NCBI GenBank assembly: GCA_022829145.1
Contig: CM040745.1
Coordinates: 25,078,906 to 25,142,905, forward strand
Reading direction: 5' to 3'
Source of the DNA: Albula goreensis
Taxonomy: Eukaryota > Chordata > Actinopteri > Albuliformes > Albulidae
Length of the DNA: 64,000 nt
The position numbers were made by a program, and so were the translations under genes. The notes below the pieces were generated by a model, which saw only the letters and a program-made list of their open reading frames with translations, ran no database searches and was not told the DNA's origin. This document shows positions 35,647 through 48,176 of the stretch, piece after piece (the first letter of the stretch is position 1; the number at the start of each line of letters is the position of its first letter).

Positions 35647-36640
35647 TGTTTGTGTTTGTGTGCATGTATGGTTTTTGGATGTATGTGTGTGGGTGAGTGC
35701 TCTACCTGATTGAATTAAAAAATACAGGTATGGTACCTCTGATAGCACTATGAATGTGTCTATAGTTTACACTGTCACCCAAGGTTATGGCTGACCCTGA
35801 TCTCAGCCATAGTACCACAGACAAGAGGGTCTATGGCCATTTTTCCATAAACTACTCTGCACTTTCAACTGCCATTGTTCTGCAAGACCAGCTCAAGAGA
35901 AGACACACATTTTCAAGTAACCTAACATGATTGCAAGACAGGAGCACTGAAACTAGCTTGGCTCTTTCAAAACTATGTTGATTTAGAGTCAGGCAGAGTT
36001 TTACAGTTAGTCTGAGAGTGGCGCTGAGACAAACCACTTGACCCTCAAAGCCTTGAGGATCTGAACTCGGTGACCTGATAAATGAGAGAGCAGAAATGAC
36101 AGACGCTGTGATAGTTCAGATTTGAATGGAGTAGCACTCAGCCCTTGGTGGTAGTGATGATAGTTTGAATCTGCCTGAAGGCTGTAACATCAGCTAGCTC
36201 TTGAGTTGACAGCATGACTGACAGATATTTAGGCAGGATTTACAACCCCCAAGTTTGTTTGTCCTTTATTTTGTGTTTCTCAACTTGTAAGGGAAGAGAA
36301 AAAAGGTAAAGCTAAAGGTGATAACTGTATTTTAAATGCATGATACTGCATTTTCACTGTCAATATTTTATCTGTGAGTGAGAAAAATGCAAGAGAAACA
36401 AATTAGCAGCACTTAAAAAATAAAAGGAGAGAAGGCCTTGAACTTGTAATTATCAATCCCTTAATGTTTTACGGTTATGTTCAATATCATTGTTCATTGA
36501 AGTACCCCTACTATTTAGTGTTTCATTTTCAATACATTTTCAGTGCTTCTGTCAGTTTAAAGTGATATAGATAATGATGATTCCTTTTTGATTATGTACC
36601 ATAGAGGAAAAGAAAGCTGGAAGATTTATAATACAGCTTT

Positions 36641-36677
36641 AATGTAACACTGTGAACCATGAGCACAGTGTTACATT
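36641..36677. repeat. perfect 14-bp inverted repeat (hairpin)
   Basis: AATGTAACACTGTG at 36641-36654 and its exact reverse complement at 36664-36677 flank a 9-nt loop. It has the same geometry as the hairpin at 27051 but unrelated sequence. Confidence 0.9.
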
Positions 36678-37410
36678 TTTCCTGATGTGTTTGTCATACA
36701 GTTCAGTGTGTTTATTGATGTATAGCCAGGTATCAGCCTGTGCCTGAAGCCCTAAATCTAACATGGTTCCCTTCTCTCAGGCCAGAAGAAGGAAGATACA
36801 TTGGCTGTGTCAAGACAGTGATTAGTTAAGTCAGGGAGTTAAGTCCCTCATAGCAACTTCCAACAACTGCTTCTGTCTAGAACATGGGTGTAATAGCAAG
36901 GAATTATAGTATGTGAATAACCTGAGGAATTCAGGTGAGAACCATGAAAACATATTGAGAACAATGAGTTTGGCTCTTTTTCCTGATGTGTTTAAAATCG
37001 GATTGGAGACTCTGAGATGACACTATATGAGGCTGTCCATGAGCAGCAGAAGAGAGAGAGGGGAGAGGTGGGTCACTCACTGAAATACTTATTTACTCAC
37101 TGACTAATGCACTCATCCCCTCACTCACTCATCCATTCACCTACTCAATCATGAACACAAGGACACCCATAAAAAGATTCATGTTCACTAGATGTTATTT
37201 GTACAGTTTTGGAAATGATCAGTCTTTTCAACAATGTTCTCATCCAGTACAGCTTGTTTGCTCATAACTAGAGACCTCTGAATTTGTTTGTTTTACTGCT
37301 CTGAGGTAGAGCACCATGTTCTAAGCTGCATCTTTATGGTTGTTTGTCATGTAAGTGATTTCCTGCTTGGGTGCAGATGGTGCTGTTCAGTAATTCTGAT
37401 TCTGTTTTAG

Positions 37411-37519
37411 ATTACCATTGAGAGGGACAGTGGGCTGGATGTGAGCTCCCCAAAACACGGCAAGATGGACCCCCACAACGCCCCTCATGTGGGGGGCAAC
37501 CAGTGGGCAGGTGGTACAG
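37411..37519 (+). CDS. vwa8: vwa8 visible exon 20 (Gly-rich linker, first half)
   Basis: 36 codons (w814-w849) plus one base of Gly w850: ITIERDSGLDVSSPKHGKMD, then HVGGNQWAGGT. This starts the glycine-rich linker between the middle region and the VWA end. The donor is G|gttggt. Confidence 0.95.
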
Positions 37520-37866
37520 GTTGGTCCTGTTTTAGGCTGCTCTGTGTATCACCACCTTTTCTAATTGGATGATTCATTTTTGTCATGCATCAGATCCATG
37601 CAGTTTAGACTGTTAAGGGCCAAAGGTAGACTGCATATATTTACAAGTATTCATTTTTAAGAACTTTCCAATTGCACATGAAAAAATTTACATACCTGTT
37701 GGACAAACATTTCTGTGCTTATATCAGTTAAAATAGTAATGTTTTGGTTTCTTATCAACATTTAAACTTCTCAGCTCTGTCATCACTGAAAGATTTTCAC
37801 AATAGGTTTTTCAGTGTTGGATGCAGACGGTATATCTTTGCCCAATCTGCCTTTGTTGTCCTGCAG
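37520..37866 (+). other. intron 20
   Basis: 347 bp, GT-AG (acceptor TTGTCCTGCAG). No feature was recognised. Confidence 0.75.
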
Positions 37867-38023
37867 GGGGCAGAGACACGGCAGGACTTGGGGGAAAGGG
37901 TGGGCCCTACCGCCTGGATGCAGGGCACAAGGTGTACCAGGTGTCCCAGGCAGAGAAGGATGCGGTTCCGGAGGAGGTGAAAAAGGCAGCACGAGAGATG
38001 GCGGAGAAGGCCTTCAAAGACAG
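37867..38023 (+). CDS. vwa8: vwa8 visible exon 21 (Gly-rich linker, second half)
   Basis: Completes Gly w850, then 51 codons (w851-w901) plus two bases of Arg w902. GRDTAGLGGKGGPYRLDAGH is a highly conserved VWA8 signature, followed by a charged helix (VSQAEKDAVPEEVKKAAREM). The donor is AG|gtgcag. Confidence 0.97.
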
Positions 38024-40544
38024 GTGCAGAAAAGCAGCCTTCTTCAACATACTCAGTATTTTCCATAACTACAACCTCTTGTCCTTTTTTACTTTTTTAA
38101 AACTATCTATTTAAATTTTCCATACATCGAAAAAAGGAAAGACATTTACATATGCTATCATCACAAAAGACACATGCACACTGGAAAAAAGTGCATCACA
38201 GTGTGCTTCTGCATGTACAAGACAGAACACTCCCTTCTCCTTTCTATACAATGCATTCTTTTAGCATTGTACATAAGCAACAAGGCTTGTAAGGAGTAAC
38301 AGGGGAAAGACCAATAAAACTATCAGTCTCATCACTCACTGGCGATTTCCCCGGCTGAATGGGAATCTGCAGATTAGTGAAATAAATATAATATGTTGAC
38401 TCAGACTTTCTCTGGCTGCATTTCCAGTCTGTGATGGGCATCACTTCTACAGTATTAAGGTTTACCATCGGTGGGTTTGCAGTGGCTAGAAAAAAGGGAA
38501 ATACTAACCAAAACAAAATGTTGCTATGCAGCAAAATGTTTGATTAGAATGTGGCAAACGTAGGATTAAAATAATATATGTATTACATGAGTGTTGTTTG
38601 ATGATACTTTTTGGTCAATAATATCTTGGCGTCTTATAGATACTAATGCTAGACATTGCTGTCAAAAGTTTCCTTTTGATGATTCTCGAAAGTGTCTGGT
38701 ATCACAGAGAGCTGTTTGGGTGGTTAGTGTAGAGTATTTGCTAACAGGCCCAGTGCTGTTCCACCTTTTCCCTTTTGAACCACTCAGACACTGAGACACA
38801 CAGAGGCCTCCGCTACACACAGCCATTCCAAGTATGCATGGGGTCGAGCCCAATGAATCCTGGGGATTCACAAGGCTGTACGTGTGAGCACAGAGACCCT
38901 GGGACAAGTGTGAGAGCAGCCCCTCTCACCAGCCATGAAGGCAGTCACTGTTCTCCAGCCTGTAAACCTCCCCGCCCCCCTGCAGCCCTGCTTCCTGTGT
39001 ACTGAGCGCGCTCAAACGCTCCTGCTCAAACACTGCTTGCATTCACAGTGCTCTGCCACTCCACGCAACCTTCACCTGCATGGCAAGAGGGGTCCCATAT
39101 TCTTAAAATCCATCATCACCAGCTTCCAAGGTTCACCCCAAAGCAGCATGGCTAGCGACAGGTCACCAAAAACCACCACAACTAGTTTGTATTTTTTCTA
39201 CTATGAAGTACCTCAGGCATTCTCAAGGCTTCAAGTCCATTGTCAGAACAGAGGAGTAGGTCTCCTCAATAGACATACAAAGCAGGGAGATTTCTCAAAC
39301 CTGCTCATGGTAACAAAACAAGTGTAAAATTCAAACAGTAAAAAAAGAATATAATGTTCTGGGTCCTTTTATGTAGAATTTTATTTGTTGTTAAAATAAA
39401 CATACTTATGGTTCCTTCTAATTATATTGAAGTAGTTGTTAAAGTGCTGAAAATGTTAGACATTAAAAGAAGTGGTAACAGCAACCGCAGTCATATCATT
39501 AGAAATGCTTGCTTTATGTCTCTCTCTCTCTCTGGTTGCATCATACACAGATGACAGAAAATAGAGAGTAGCTGACTGTGGTTGGGTTTTGTTTCCTGAT
39601 TCTCCAAACAGATGTGGTGTTTATATTTCTTGCTTTATGCTTCTCTTTCTCAGAGTCTCCCTTTCTCCCTCCCTTCTCCTTCTATCTGCCATATCCATTG
39701 TCTGTCTTTCACTCATTCCTTCTGTCCCTCCTTTTCTGTCCCCCCCTGCCTCACTTCCCCTCCCTTCTGTCTCTGTCTGTCACATTGGCGGATGCCGTGT
39801 CTCTGGCTTGTTCTGTTTGTCTCATCCCCGTGTGGCTGGCTGACGTGAGCCTCAGCATGTCGATTGCCGTGCTCTCTGTTTCAGTAACGGTGAACTCTTC
39901 CCCCCAGCATTAGATTAGCTTCTGCAATAGAGGACTTGAGAGGAAATGGGACCGCATCTGGCTTTCATGTGTGTCACCCACACCTCTCAGCCCAGGCTAC
40001 CACTGAGGGTGACAGCGTGCTACCTGCACACGATGTGGTTGGAGTTCTGTCTTCCTCCAAACACACAGACAATGCTGTATAATGAGTCAAAGAGATTATA
40101 ACTGCAGCAGTAACATTTAACATTTACTTACTTTTTACTCTCCCTATATCTTCATATCTTCCTCATAATATGAATATAAAGTATAAAGCAAACTCCAGAC
40201 AGACCTCTTAGGCACAGCACATTACTGATGATTCAACCTTTGGTCTTACACATCAAGAAAAATGTTTTTATGATGCTGATGACAAGTAGCTGCATTGCTC
40301 TATAACTATATCCCGAAGGGCCATTTTGTAAACTAGTTTTAAACAAATTTATACAATTAAATACCTCACAATTAAAAAAGTAATTGCTTTGCCTGATGTA
40401 TGTTCCCTTCCCTGGCTGTAAAAGTAGGGGGCCATGTTCACTTGCACCAGTCTTCGACTGTCTCCACACCATGGTGTGAATCCTCATCTTGTTCCGTTGC
40501 CAAGCACACTGTCCATTCACTATTTTATTCCTGAAGAAAGAGAT

Positions 40545-40870
40545 GTGGAATGAACTTCCTGTTACTAAAAGGACAGCAGAGTCTCATCGCCTCATCTTCC
40601 ACTGTTTAAATTATTTAAACTATCTTATATAACCCTAACCTGAACATATATTTCATATATCTCTCACTACACACACAAACTAATGTGCTTATACTTCTTC
40701 CAGCACGTACTAAAGCACGTCATGATTTTCTGTAGTTTGGTGTGATTATTTCCATGGCTGGTTATGGTACTAACAAATTGGTATTGCCTCAGCTTGTTGT
40801 TGTAGCCCATTATATACCCACTGGTATGTTGCTCTGGATAAGAGTGTCTTCTAAAAGCTTAAATGTAGAT
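40545..40870 (+). mobile_element. decayed 3' end of an L2-type LINE
   Basis: The frame from 40545 reads WNELPVTKRTAESHRLIFH and stops at 40630-40632. This is the pattern (WNELP..., RTAES..) seen at the C-terminus of many fish LINE reverse transcriptases. About 200 bp further, GCTCTGGATAAGAGTGTCTT and CTAAAAGC (40831-40858) match the tail of teleost L2 elements. Both signals have the same orientation and order. The 5' part is missing and the copy is not functional. Confidence 0.6.
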
Positions 40871-41555
40871 GGGATTCCACTCATTATTTAGCCCTATTTC
40901 ATGCAGATCAGTATGATATCATTGAAATAAATCTCTTTATATAATAACATGAAATGGTATTGCATTACTAACAGGCACTTTCATTGAGGGAAGGAAGTTG
41001 TTCTTGGTAAGATAGCCCTCGTGTGTGAATATGGGCAGTTTTTCTACAGAACATAATGATTAATGAGTGATTTGTTTTGGTAGTTAAGCCTGCACACACA
41101 TCCCAGAGCCCTCTGGAGTTGCTATGTTTGACAGCAGCCCTGCAGGTCAGGCTGTTTGTCTGTAGGGTGGATCTAATCCACGCTTCCTCCTCCTCACTGC
41201 TGATGTGGAGCAGATCCCTATTGCTCCGCCTCTTCGCCTCTCTGTCTCTCTGTGTCTCTGTCCACTGTCCTCTGGGCCAGGAGCCAGGCTGTGGCGGGAC
41301 GCCTACCTCCCTCTGCCAGGCCACACTGGCCTGTTGCCCTTTAACTCTGGTCTGTGGACAGAGCCTGGAATTTGTGAGAAAATAGAAAATAGCAGTGTCT
41401 TGAACAGGAGAGAGACAATGTGTGGCAACTAGGGAGTCAAGTCCTCTTTGTGCTTGTGTATATATTAGACTGTATGAGTCTGGGTGTCTGTGTCTGTGCT
41501 TGTGTGCTTGTGTGTGTGAATGCATACATGTGTGCATGTTTGTGTGCGTGTTTGT

Positions 41556-41678
<123 letters not shown>

Positions 41679-42518
41679 GTTTAAGGCCCATGAGCCAGAA
41701 TCCTAAGCTGTCTATCCAGTATTCTGCCTGCAGGCCTCTTACTGGAGAAGTCTGTTTGAAGTCAAAATCTCCACTCACAACCAGGTCACAATCTGTGACC
41801 TTCTAACAAATCTGCCCAATCTCACCCTAAGGAGGGTGCTGTCTGGTCTGAAGCACTATGCAACAAGACAGTGTTCACCTGTCACTCCCCCTATTCATGA
41901 CACAGACCTCTGCCCTTGATTCTTCTGCAAACAGTGCTTTCTCCACAAACTGTGATCTCTGGATCACATGTACAGCTTTAAACGCCTCTGGAAGAATGTC
42001 CCAGGGGCCACTTTGCCCCAGGTCATGCAAAGACAGGAGCTCCGCCCATGTTTACCTGGATTAAAGCTGTTGTTTGAGCCTGCTCATCAGAGTGGAGGGA
42101 TTACTCAGTCTTCAGTGCAATATTACAGGTTTACAGTGCTCTGTTCCTTCATCTAGAAGGTAGTGACACTACAGGTGATTACTCTCTCCACACCTGCAGA
42201 GAGAAGGTGTTGCTCATACTGTCATTGTTTCACAAGTAAAATTTGAGCCTGTGACCTGGCTTCATCTGTCCCCCAAGCAAATATGGGGTCACTAGCACAT
42301 TACCTCATTAGGGGCAGAACATTCTCTGTTGGAGGGGTTACAGCCACCAAGACCACTGCGCAACAGTGCCATGAAAATGTTCCCCTAGTCACCAAAACCG
42401 TTTACCAAGTAAAAAACACCTGCCATGTGGATCAGACATTGTAGATTCAAAAAGAGCGAGTGTGACTGAATTGGCCCTACCGCTCACCCTGACCACTGTA
42501 CTATCTCCTTGTTTCCAG

Positions 42519-42627
42519 GCTGAAGGAGATCCAGATGAGTGAATATGACGCTGCTACATACGAGCGGTTCTCCGGAGCAGTCCGGCGGCAGGTCCAGTCC
42601 CTTAGGATCATTCTGGACAGTCTGCAG
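42519..42627 (+). CDS. vwa8: vwa8 visible exon 22 (pre-VWA helices)
   Basis: Completes Arg w902, then 36 codons (w903-w938). LKEIQMSEYDAATYERFSGA and VRRQVQSLRIILDSLQ form predicted amphipathic helices. This pre-VWA segment is shared with other AAA+/VWA proteins. The donor is CAG|gtgaag. Confidence 0.97.
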
Positions 42628-45600
42628 GTGAAGATCTCCATACCATTGATTCATGGCTTCGCTCCAGCTACCACAGCCCACCCAAGCTCAAACGCAAATA
42701 GAGATGTCTCATTTATCGTGTTCCCTTGTGTTGCCACATGGCTCAGAAATATGCATTTAAATAGGGAAGCATCTTCTGTCTGAACCTTTGGGACTCGTGG
42801 TTTTGTGGAAACTAGAAAGTGAAAACAGTTTTCATGGTGGTTGGTAAGTGCTCAAGGAAAGGGGGCTGTGTGGGAATGTGGGTAGAGCTGATCAGGTCAG
42901 ATAGGCCTCAGGTATACCTCAGCCTGAGGGGGGCTGAGGGGACATTATGTGAGTGGTATCTAATCAAAGCAAAATCTGTTTATGTGAAAACACGCAAATT
43001 GAGAGTGCTCACTGACGAACAATATGCTCTGCAGTTGATAGTAAAAAGGTGTCAGATTTCACCAGGGGCAGAGAACGCTGGTGGAGACAATCGCCAAGTG
43101 AAGGTATAAGTTGTCCTGTGTGTGGTCCAGTATAACATGCAGTTTGCCTGGACCGCCCACCTCTGCAGAACTATGTTCCAGTGCCAAGCCTAAAACCATA
43201 CCTTTACATGGACCTCACCACTGCGGCCTGACTGATTCAGAACAGCTAAAGCTAAGCATTCACATCCATTTGTGTTTGAAACGTTGGTTCTCTCTCACTG
43301 CTAGTGTTTAAAAGACATAAAGACACACATCACAACCTCCCTTTATTACCTCTCTGAATCACTCTTCAGGTATTCTAACAGAGGACATGGCTTCATGTCC
43401 ATACCTGAATTTACTAAGCTTCAAAAACAGAACACAAGACACAAGAATTAAGGCAAACAACAACTGCCGTTTTTTAGTTGGTGTTTTTCTTCTGTAAACC
43501 AGGAATGTGAAATAGCATATCTGGGCAGCATACTGTGGCTTTGTAATCTTTTGTGTGTTGTGTGCTGGGTAATTTGGGGCAGGTTTTCAACAAGGGTGAT
43601 ACTAAAGTTCACATGCACTCATACTAACAGTAGTTCTCACACACAACACTTAGATGATGCCTTTACCGTTGCAAAGTGTCCCCCATTCAGAGCGACAGTA
43701 GGCCAGGGAAATGACTAATTTTATTCTTGATTTTGAATATTTTCCCTTAACTCATCTTTCTCTGCTACGTGAAGGACAGAGACATTATGCACTGCTGTAA
43801 AATCAAATAATACAAGTTATTTTTGGATATGTTCGCATTTATAACTGCAATTGAAATATCTTGAAGTGACTGTAATGTACAATAGCTAACTACAATGCCC
43901 AAATAGATGTTGAGAGTAAGGCCATGCACAAGTCCATTAGGCCACTGCAAGAGCCCTCACCTGTCTGACACAGATAATTAATGCTCAGTGTAGCAACTGT
44001 GGTGTATTTACCTTTAACAAACAGCAACTCTAACCAACAAATAAGTCCCTTAAATTCACAGCTTATAGTTTAGTCAGTTATTTGTCTTCCAGAGTAAGAC
44101 CATAAGCTTGTCAATGTTGGTGCTTCAATGTGGGTTCAGCAGTTAAACTGTTTTGTAAAACAGTGCAAGAAAGATTATATTTTACCCAAGCCTTTCTCCC
44201 ATCAAAGAGTGCCTTGTTCTCAGTGCATTTGTTTTCCAGTTATTTTTTAGCAGGTTTATTTTAAGGTCTTCTAGAAAGAAAGTATTTGCAAATCTACATC
44301 AGGCTAAATGTTTAGCAGAACATACCAAGCACACATCATATCAGTTGTGTAACTGCCTTGTACGTCCAGCCAGACACTTCCTGGGTATTTATACTCCCTG
44401 AGAGCAACTAAAGGTCCGTTTTAGGATGGCGTGTTATATTCCTGTCCTAGGAGGGTATGATGTCTTCTAGTTTTTTGATGTGTTTCAGTGCTCAAGTAAT
44501 TAACTAAAGTCACAGATTGGAGAGTTCACACACCTGGATAAATTAGCTGCATGTTGAAAAGGACAGTACTTCCTATGAGGAGTGACTGAGGTGTCAGATT
44601 TTTCAATAATATAATAACGTAAGACCTATAGTGCACAGACTAGGAGAGTGAACATGTGTGGGAATGGTCAGGGGGTGTCATATCTGTCCCAAGCTGTCTG
44701 TGACTTCATATATAAAAACACACCTTTCTTCTCATGATGCATCACCTGAACACCAGTGACACGTGGGTCTTTCATGTTTGTGCTTTGTTGGGACTCAGTG
44801 TTCTGTTTTTCAAATAATAATCTCTTAATTCTCCACCTTTTTCCCTATGGGCAAAGAACTCCATGAAAATAGGTTAGGACGCTGATCCAGTTCCATGCAC
44901 TGACTTTAAGGATTCAGCAAATGACAAGACTTGAATCAGTTTGGAAATGAATAGCATAGATAGTTTGTTGTATTGTGTGATTGATATCATAGGCAGTAAA
45001 GATATATCAGGGTGCTAGCAGTTGTAGTGTGAATATACATACACATAGACTTTATCAAGTCCTTTCGTCTGGGGACAAGCAGATAGAACTATACGGGCCT
45101 CTATACAGTGAAACCCTAATGTGCTTCTTAATCTTTCATTTTCAGGAGCAAATGTAAGCAAGGTTTTATTTTTATTTCATATTTTTCATGGGTTTTGCAT
45201 TTGGATTTAAGAGAGACCTTAGTCTCAAATAATCTCTGTGGTTGAGAACCCAGACCTAGTCTGTCTCCGTGATTAAGGCTTTTCCTCAGTGCAGTAATGG
45301 TGTAATTGTTTCCCATGAGTCATTGCCGTTACCAGGGTGAATGAATTTTTAAAAGCTAACCTACCAGGCAGAGGGCTTTCCCTAATTTGGAGTCTGTATT
45401 GGTTCCAAGTCAAATCTTCTGCCATTTCTCTCCCACTCAGTATTCTCACTCAGGGAATATCACAGAGACACAACAATTTGCTGCAGAATCTGCCTCACCC
45501 TTTGTCCACTCAATGTGAGGCTCTCTGGCTGAGTCATGGGATGTTTTGTTGTTCCTGTTACTCCTTAAGATTCTCATTTTCTCACTCAGAACTGGAAACA

Positions 45601-46033
45601 CATGTCAAACATGTGGCCCATTCCCATCTGATGATGTGATGGTGTGTTTATTAGCAGTAGCTAGGGTAATGCCACTGCAGTACTAATATTCACATCACTC
45701 TTTGCTAGAGTCACTCTTTGATTCTTGCTCATGAAGGGGACCTAGCTCTGAAAAAGTTTAAAATAATATGTGGTTTGGTTTCATTCCTAGCTCTGAGTGT
45801 ATGATTTATCACATTATAAGTTAATAAAATGCATTTCTTTTATTGGAGTGGACAGACTTTATCAGGCTGGATTTCTGTGGAAATATTTTTGGATTTCCAA
45901 ATATGTCTGCAAGAAGAAACTGCAGAACTGAATATGATTCCTTTCATCCCATTTAAAGGTCTAATTTATTGTGAGTAATGGTCCTCCCTGTATCCTGTTA
46001 ATTTGATGATTATGCATGCATTGTTGTGTACAG
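42628..46033 (+). other. intron 22
   Basis: About 3.4 kb. A possible, very diverged LINE-tail match lies near 43653-43690. Nothing else was identified. The acceptor is TGTGTACAG. Confidence 0.7.
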
Positions 46034-46159
46034 GCCAAAGGAAAAGAGAGACAGTGGCTTAAGAACCAGGCTCTGGGAGAACTGGATGATGCCAAGATCA
46101 TTGATGGTCTAACAGGGGAAAAGGCCATCTACAAGCGCCGTGGAGAACTGGAGCCAGAG
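46034..46159 (+). CDS. vwa8: vwa8 visible exon 23 (pre-VWA segment)
   Basis: 42 whole codons (w939-w980). KGKERQWLK, then GELDDAKIIDGLTGEKAIYK and RRGELEPE. The GELD..K..DGLTGE..I(Y/F)KRR pattern is what precedes the VWA fold in CobT/BchD-like and related proteins. The donor is GAG|gtaaga. Confidence 0.97.
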
Positions 46160-48017
46160 GTAAGAAAACAAGAACTATCAATAAAGCCTCACACATCTTG
46201 TCTCCATAAAGGGGTCATCTTGGCCACAGGACAGTGTGCACAACTTGATAACCACAAAAAAGCTAGATCATATCTCCAATCAAATATCTCTGGAATTATT
46301 GGAAATGATCATGGGACCAATGGAACAGTTCTGGTCAAGACAAATAATTCCTAGCTATTTGCTTTAGAATCAATTCAGGAGGCAGGTTTAACAATATGTA
46401 TAACTCTTTGTGCTCTAATCGGAATTAGCTAACCACAATGTTTACCTCAGCTCTCAGTGGTTAATGTGGCATTTTTCTCCAGACATGGCTTTAATTATTA
46501 TTGAATATTCCATTTCAAATTTGAATCACCCACAGAGATCAGTGACTGAAGTCCAGTACCTACAAATGCTTGAGCAATTCAGTTTCATGTAATTCTATCT
46601 TGTATGTTTTTTATGCTCCATCTAGAAACAAAAAATATATTTGCATTTGAAAGAGTTATTTTGTGACTTTTTGGAAATATTTGCTCCCTGCATACTCATC
46701 TTAGTTTATGAGTCTTTCATGTTGGTTAGTCTTCAGAACTGGTTATAGCATTCAAAAGAGAAACTCTAGTGGAACCTATCATTTGATCTGTTATATATTA
46801 TGTATCAAATTCAGTCATGCACATTTGAGAGGGATTTTGTTGAGGAACAGAAAATATCCTTCAGTATTTTTTTAATTCATCACATTTGGCAGGACATATT
46901 CTCTCGCTAGATCATAGAAGGATGTGCAGACATTGTATTAGTTAAATAGAGGCACTTTGGCATGAAGCTCCTTCGCATTTCTACATCAAAAAGCACTGTG
47001 GTATTAAATCATTCCCCACAATGGACTCAATCCTCCTCTAAAGTCCCTTTTACTTATGAGATAGACCCATCTGATTACCAACATCACTGCTCATACCAGC
47101 CTCTTTTGCATGGCTCTCAAAGCCTTGAGTCTGCTCAGAATTTAGGGATGGGCCATTCTTTAGAATATCACAATTCCTTTCCAAACTGCCTTGTGAACTT
47201 CAAGTCCTGTGAGGCATGAAAGAGGTACCTTAACACCTCCTACCACTAGTCCTGTTTTATCCATTAACCGGGCCTCTTTCTGTATCATACCCTTCAGACA
47301 GAAGAATTTGGACTGTGGATATGTGAAAAGGAATACATTTAAGGATTTATTGTTTTATATGGATTATATGAGACAGTGGGGGTTTTTACAATGGAAAAGT
47401 GGAGATGTCATTCCTTCTTCTCTCCTCTTTGTTCTCCGTCTCTCCACATTTTATTTGGTTATTCTTGACAAGATCCCAAAACCACATCAGCACAGTGGGC
47501 CTCTGGCATCCAGCCCACATTGCATAGTATAGATATTACAGACACGCTCAGCCGCTTAAAAGGCATCTGGGGTACCTCCACAAATGAGGAAGTCAAACCC
47601 CTGAGAGCACTCACTGGGACACTTTCATGAGGATGCCTCATGTGGGCCCATGGGTGTGTGTGTCTTTTCATATTCATGACCAAAACACTTTCAGTGGGGT
47701 TCATTTTCAAACCGTATTTAGGTTTTTATTTTTTTTTTCAAATCCAGTTCACTTTCCGTTTGTCAAATGTCATTGTCTGATTAGAAAGGTTCATATTAAT
47801 CTGTCACTGTTAGGGTTAAAGAAGTGCTAGGCTATACCTTATGAAGTGAAAAAAGTGTTGCATTGAATGTTTGAAGTATAAGATGAAGTGAGAGGAAGGC
47901 TGACCGTACCTTAGGTTTAATGTGCTATGTGAAAGGGCAGTGTGGGGCTGACCATGAGTTATTGGTGAAAGGAAAGTGTGACGTGGCCTGAATGCATTTG
48001 TGTTGGGTGTGGTCCAG
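46160..48017 (+). other. intron 23
   Basis: About 1.9 kb. No feature was recognised. The 3' end is G/T-rich with a poor pyrimidine tract (GTGTTGGGTGTGGTCCAG). Confidence 0.7.
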
Positions 48018-48176
48018 CTGGGCACTCCCCAGCAGAAGCCCAAGCGGCTCCGTCTGCTGGCAGATGTCTCAGGGAGCATGTACCGCTTCAATGGGGTGGA
48101 CGGCCGCCTGGAGCGTTCCATGGAGGCAGTCTGCATGGTGATGGAAGCGCTGGAGGGTTACGAGCACAAGTTCAAG
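48018..48176 (+). CDS. vwa8: vwa8 visible exon 24 (VWA domain start, MIDAS)
   Basis: 53 whole codons (w981-w1033). KRLRLLADVSGSMYRF contains the metal-ion-dependent adhesion site D-x-S-x-S (D996, S998, S1000), which in VWA domains coordinates a divalent cation and mediates protein binding. The helix GRLERSMEAVCMVMEALEGY follows. The acceptor tract is poor in pyrimidines, but the peptide joins that of exon 23 (ELEPE-LGTPQQ) as expected. The donor is AAG|gtgagt. Confidence 0.97.

Larger units (their letters stand above)
25745..37410 (+). other. intron 19 (11.7 kb, largest)
   Basis: GT-AG, flanked by exons whose peptides are contiguous in the family, so no vwa8 exon is missing. It contains two perfect hairpins, a CA-rich stretch (27095-27225) and a long TG repeat. 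I found no convincing gene, tRNA or intact transposon. A GC-richer segment at about 31540-31860 is unexplained. The acceptor is TGTTTTAG. Confidence 0.7.

Noticed and set aside
35392-35748. Long His-Thr and Cys-Val repeat open frames
   Set aside because: These are translations of the (TG)n microsatellite in various frames.
43653-43690. Faint similarity to the fish LINE/SINE tail (GATGCCTTTACC, AGAGCGAC)
   Set aside because: Too diverged and interrupted to call; noted only within the intron 22 entry.
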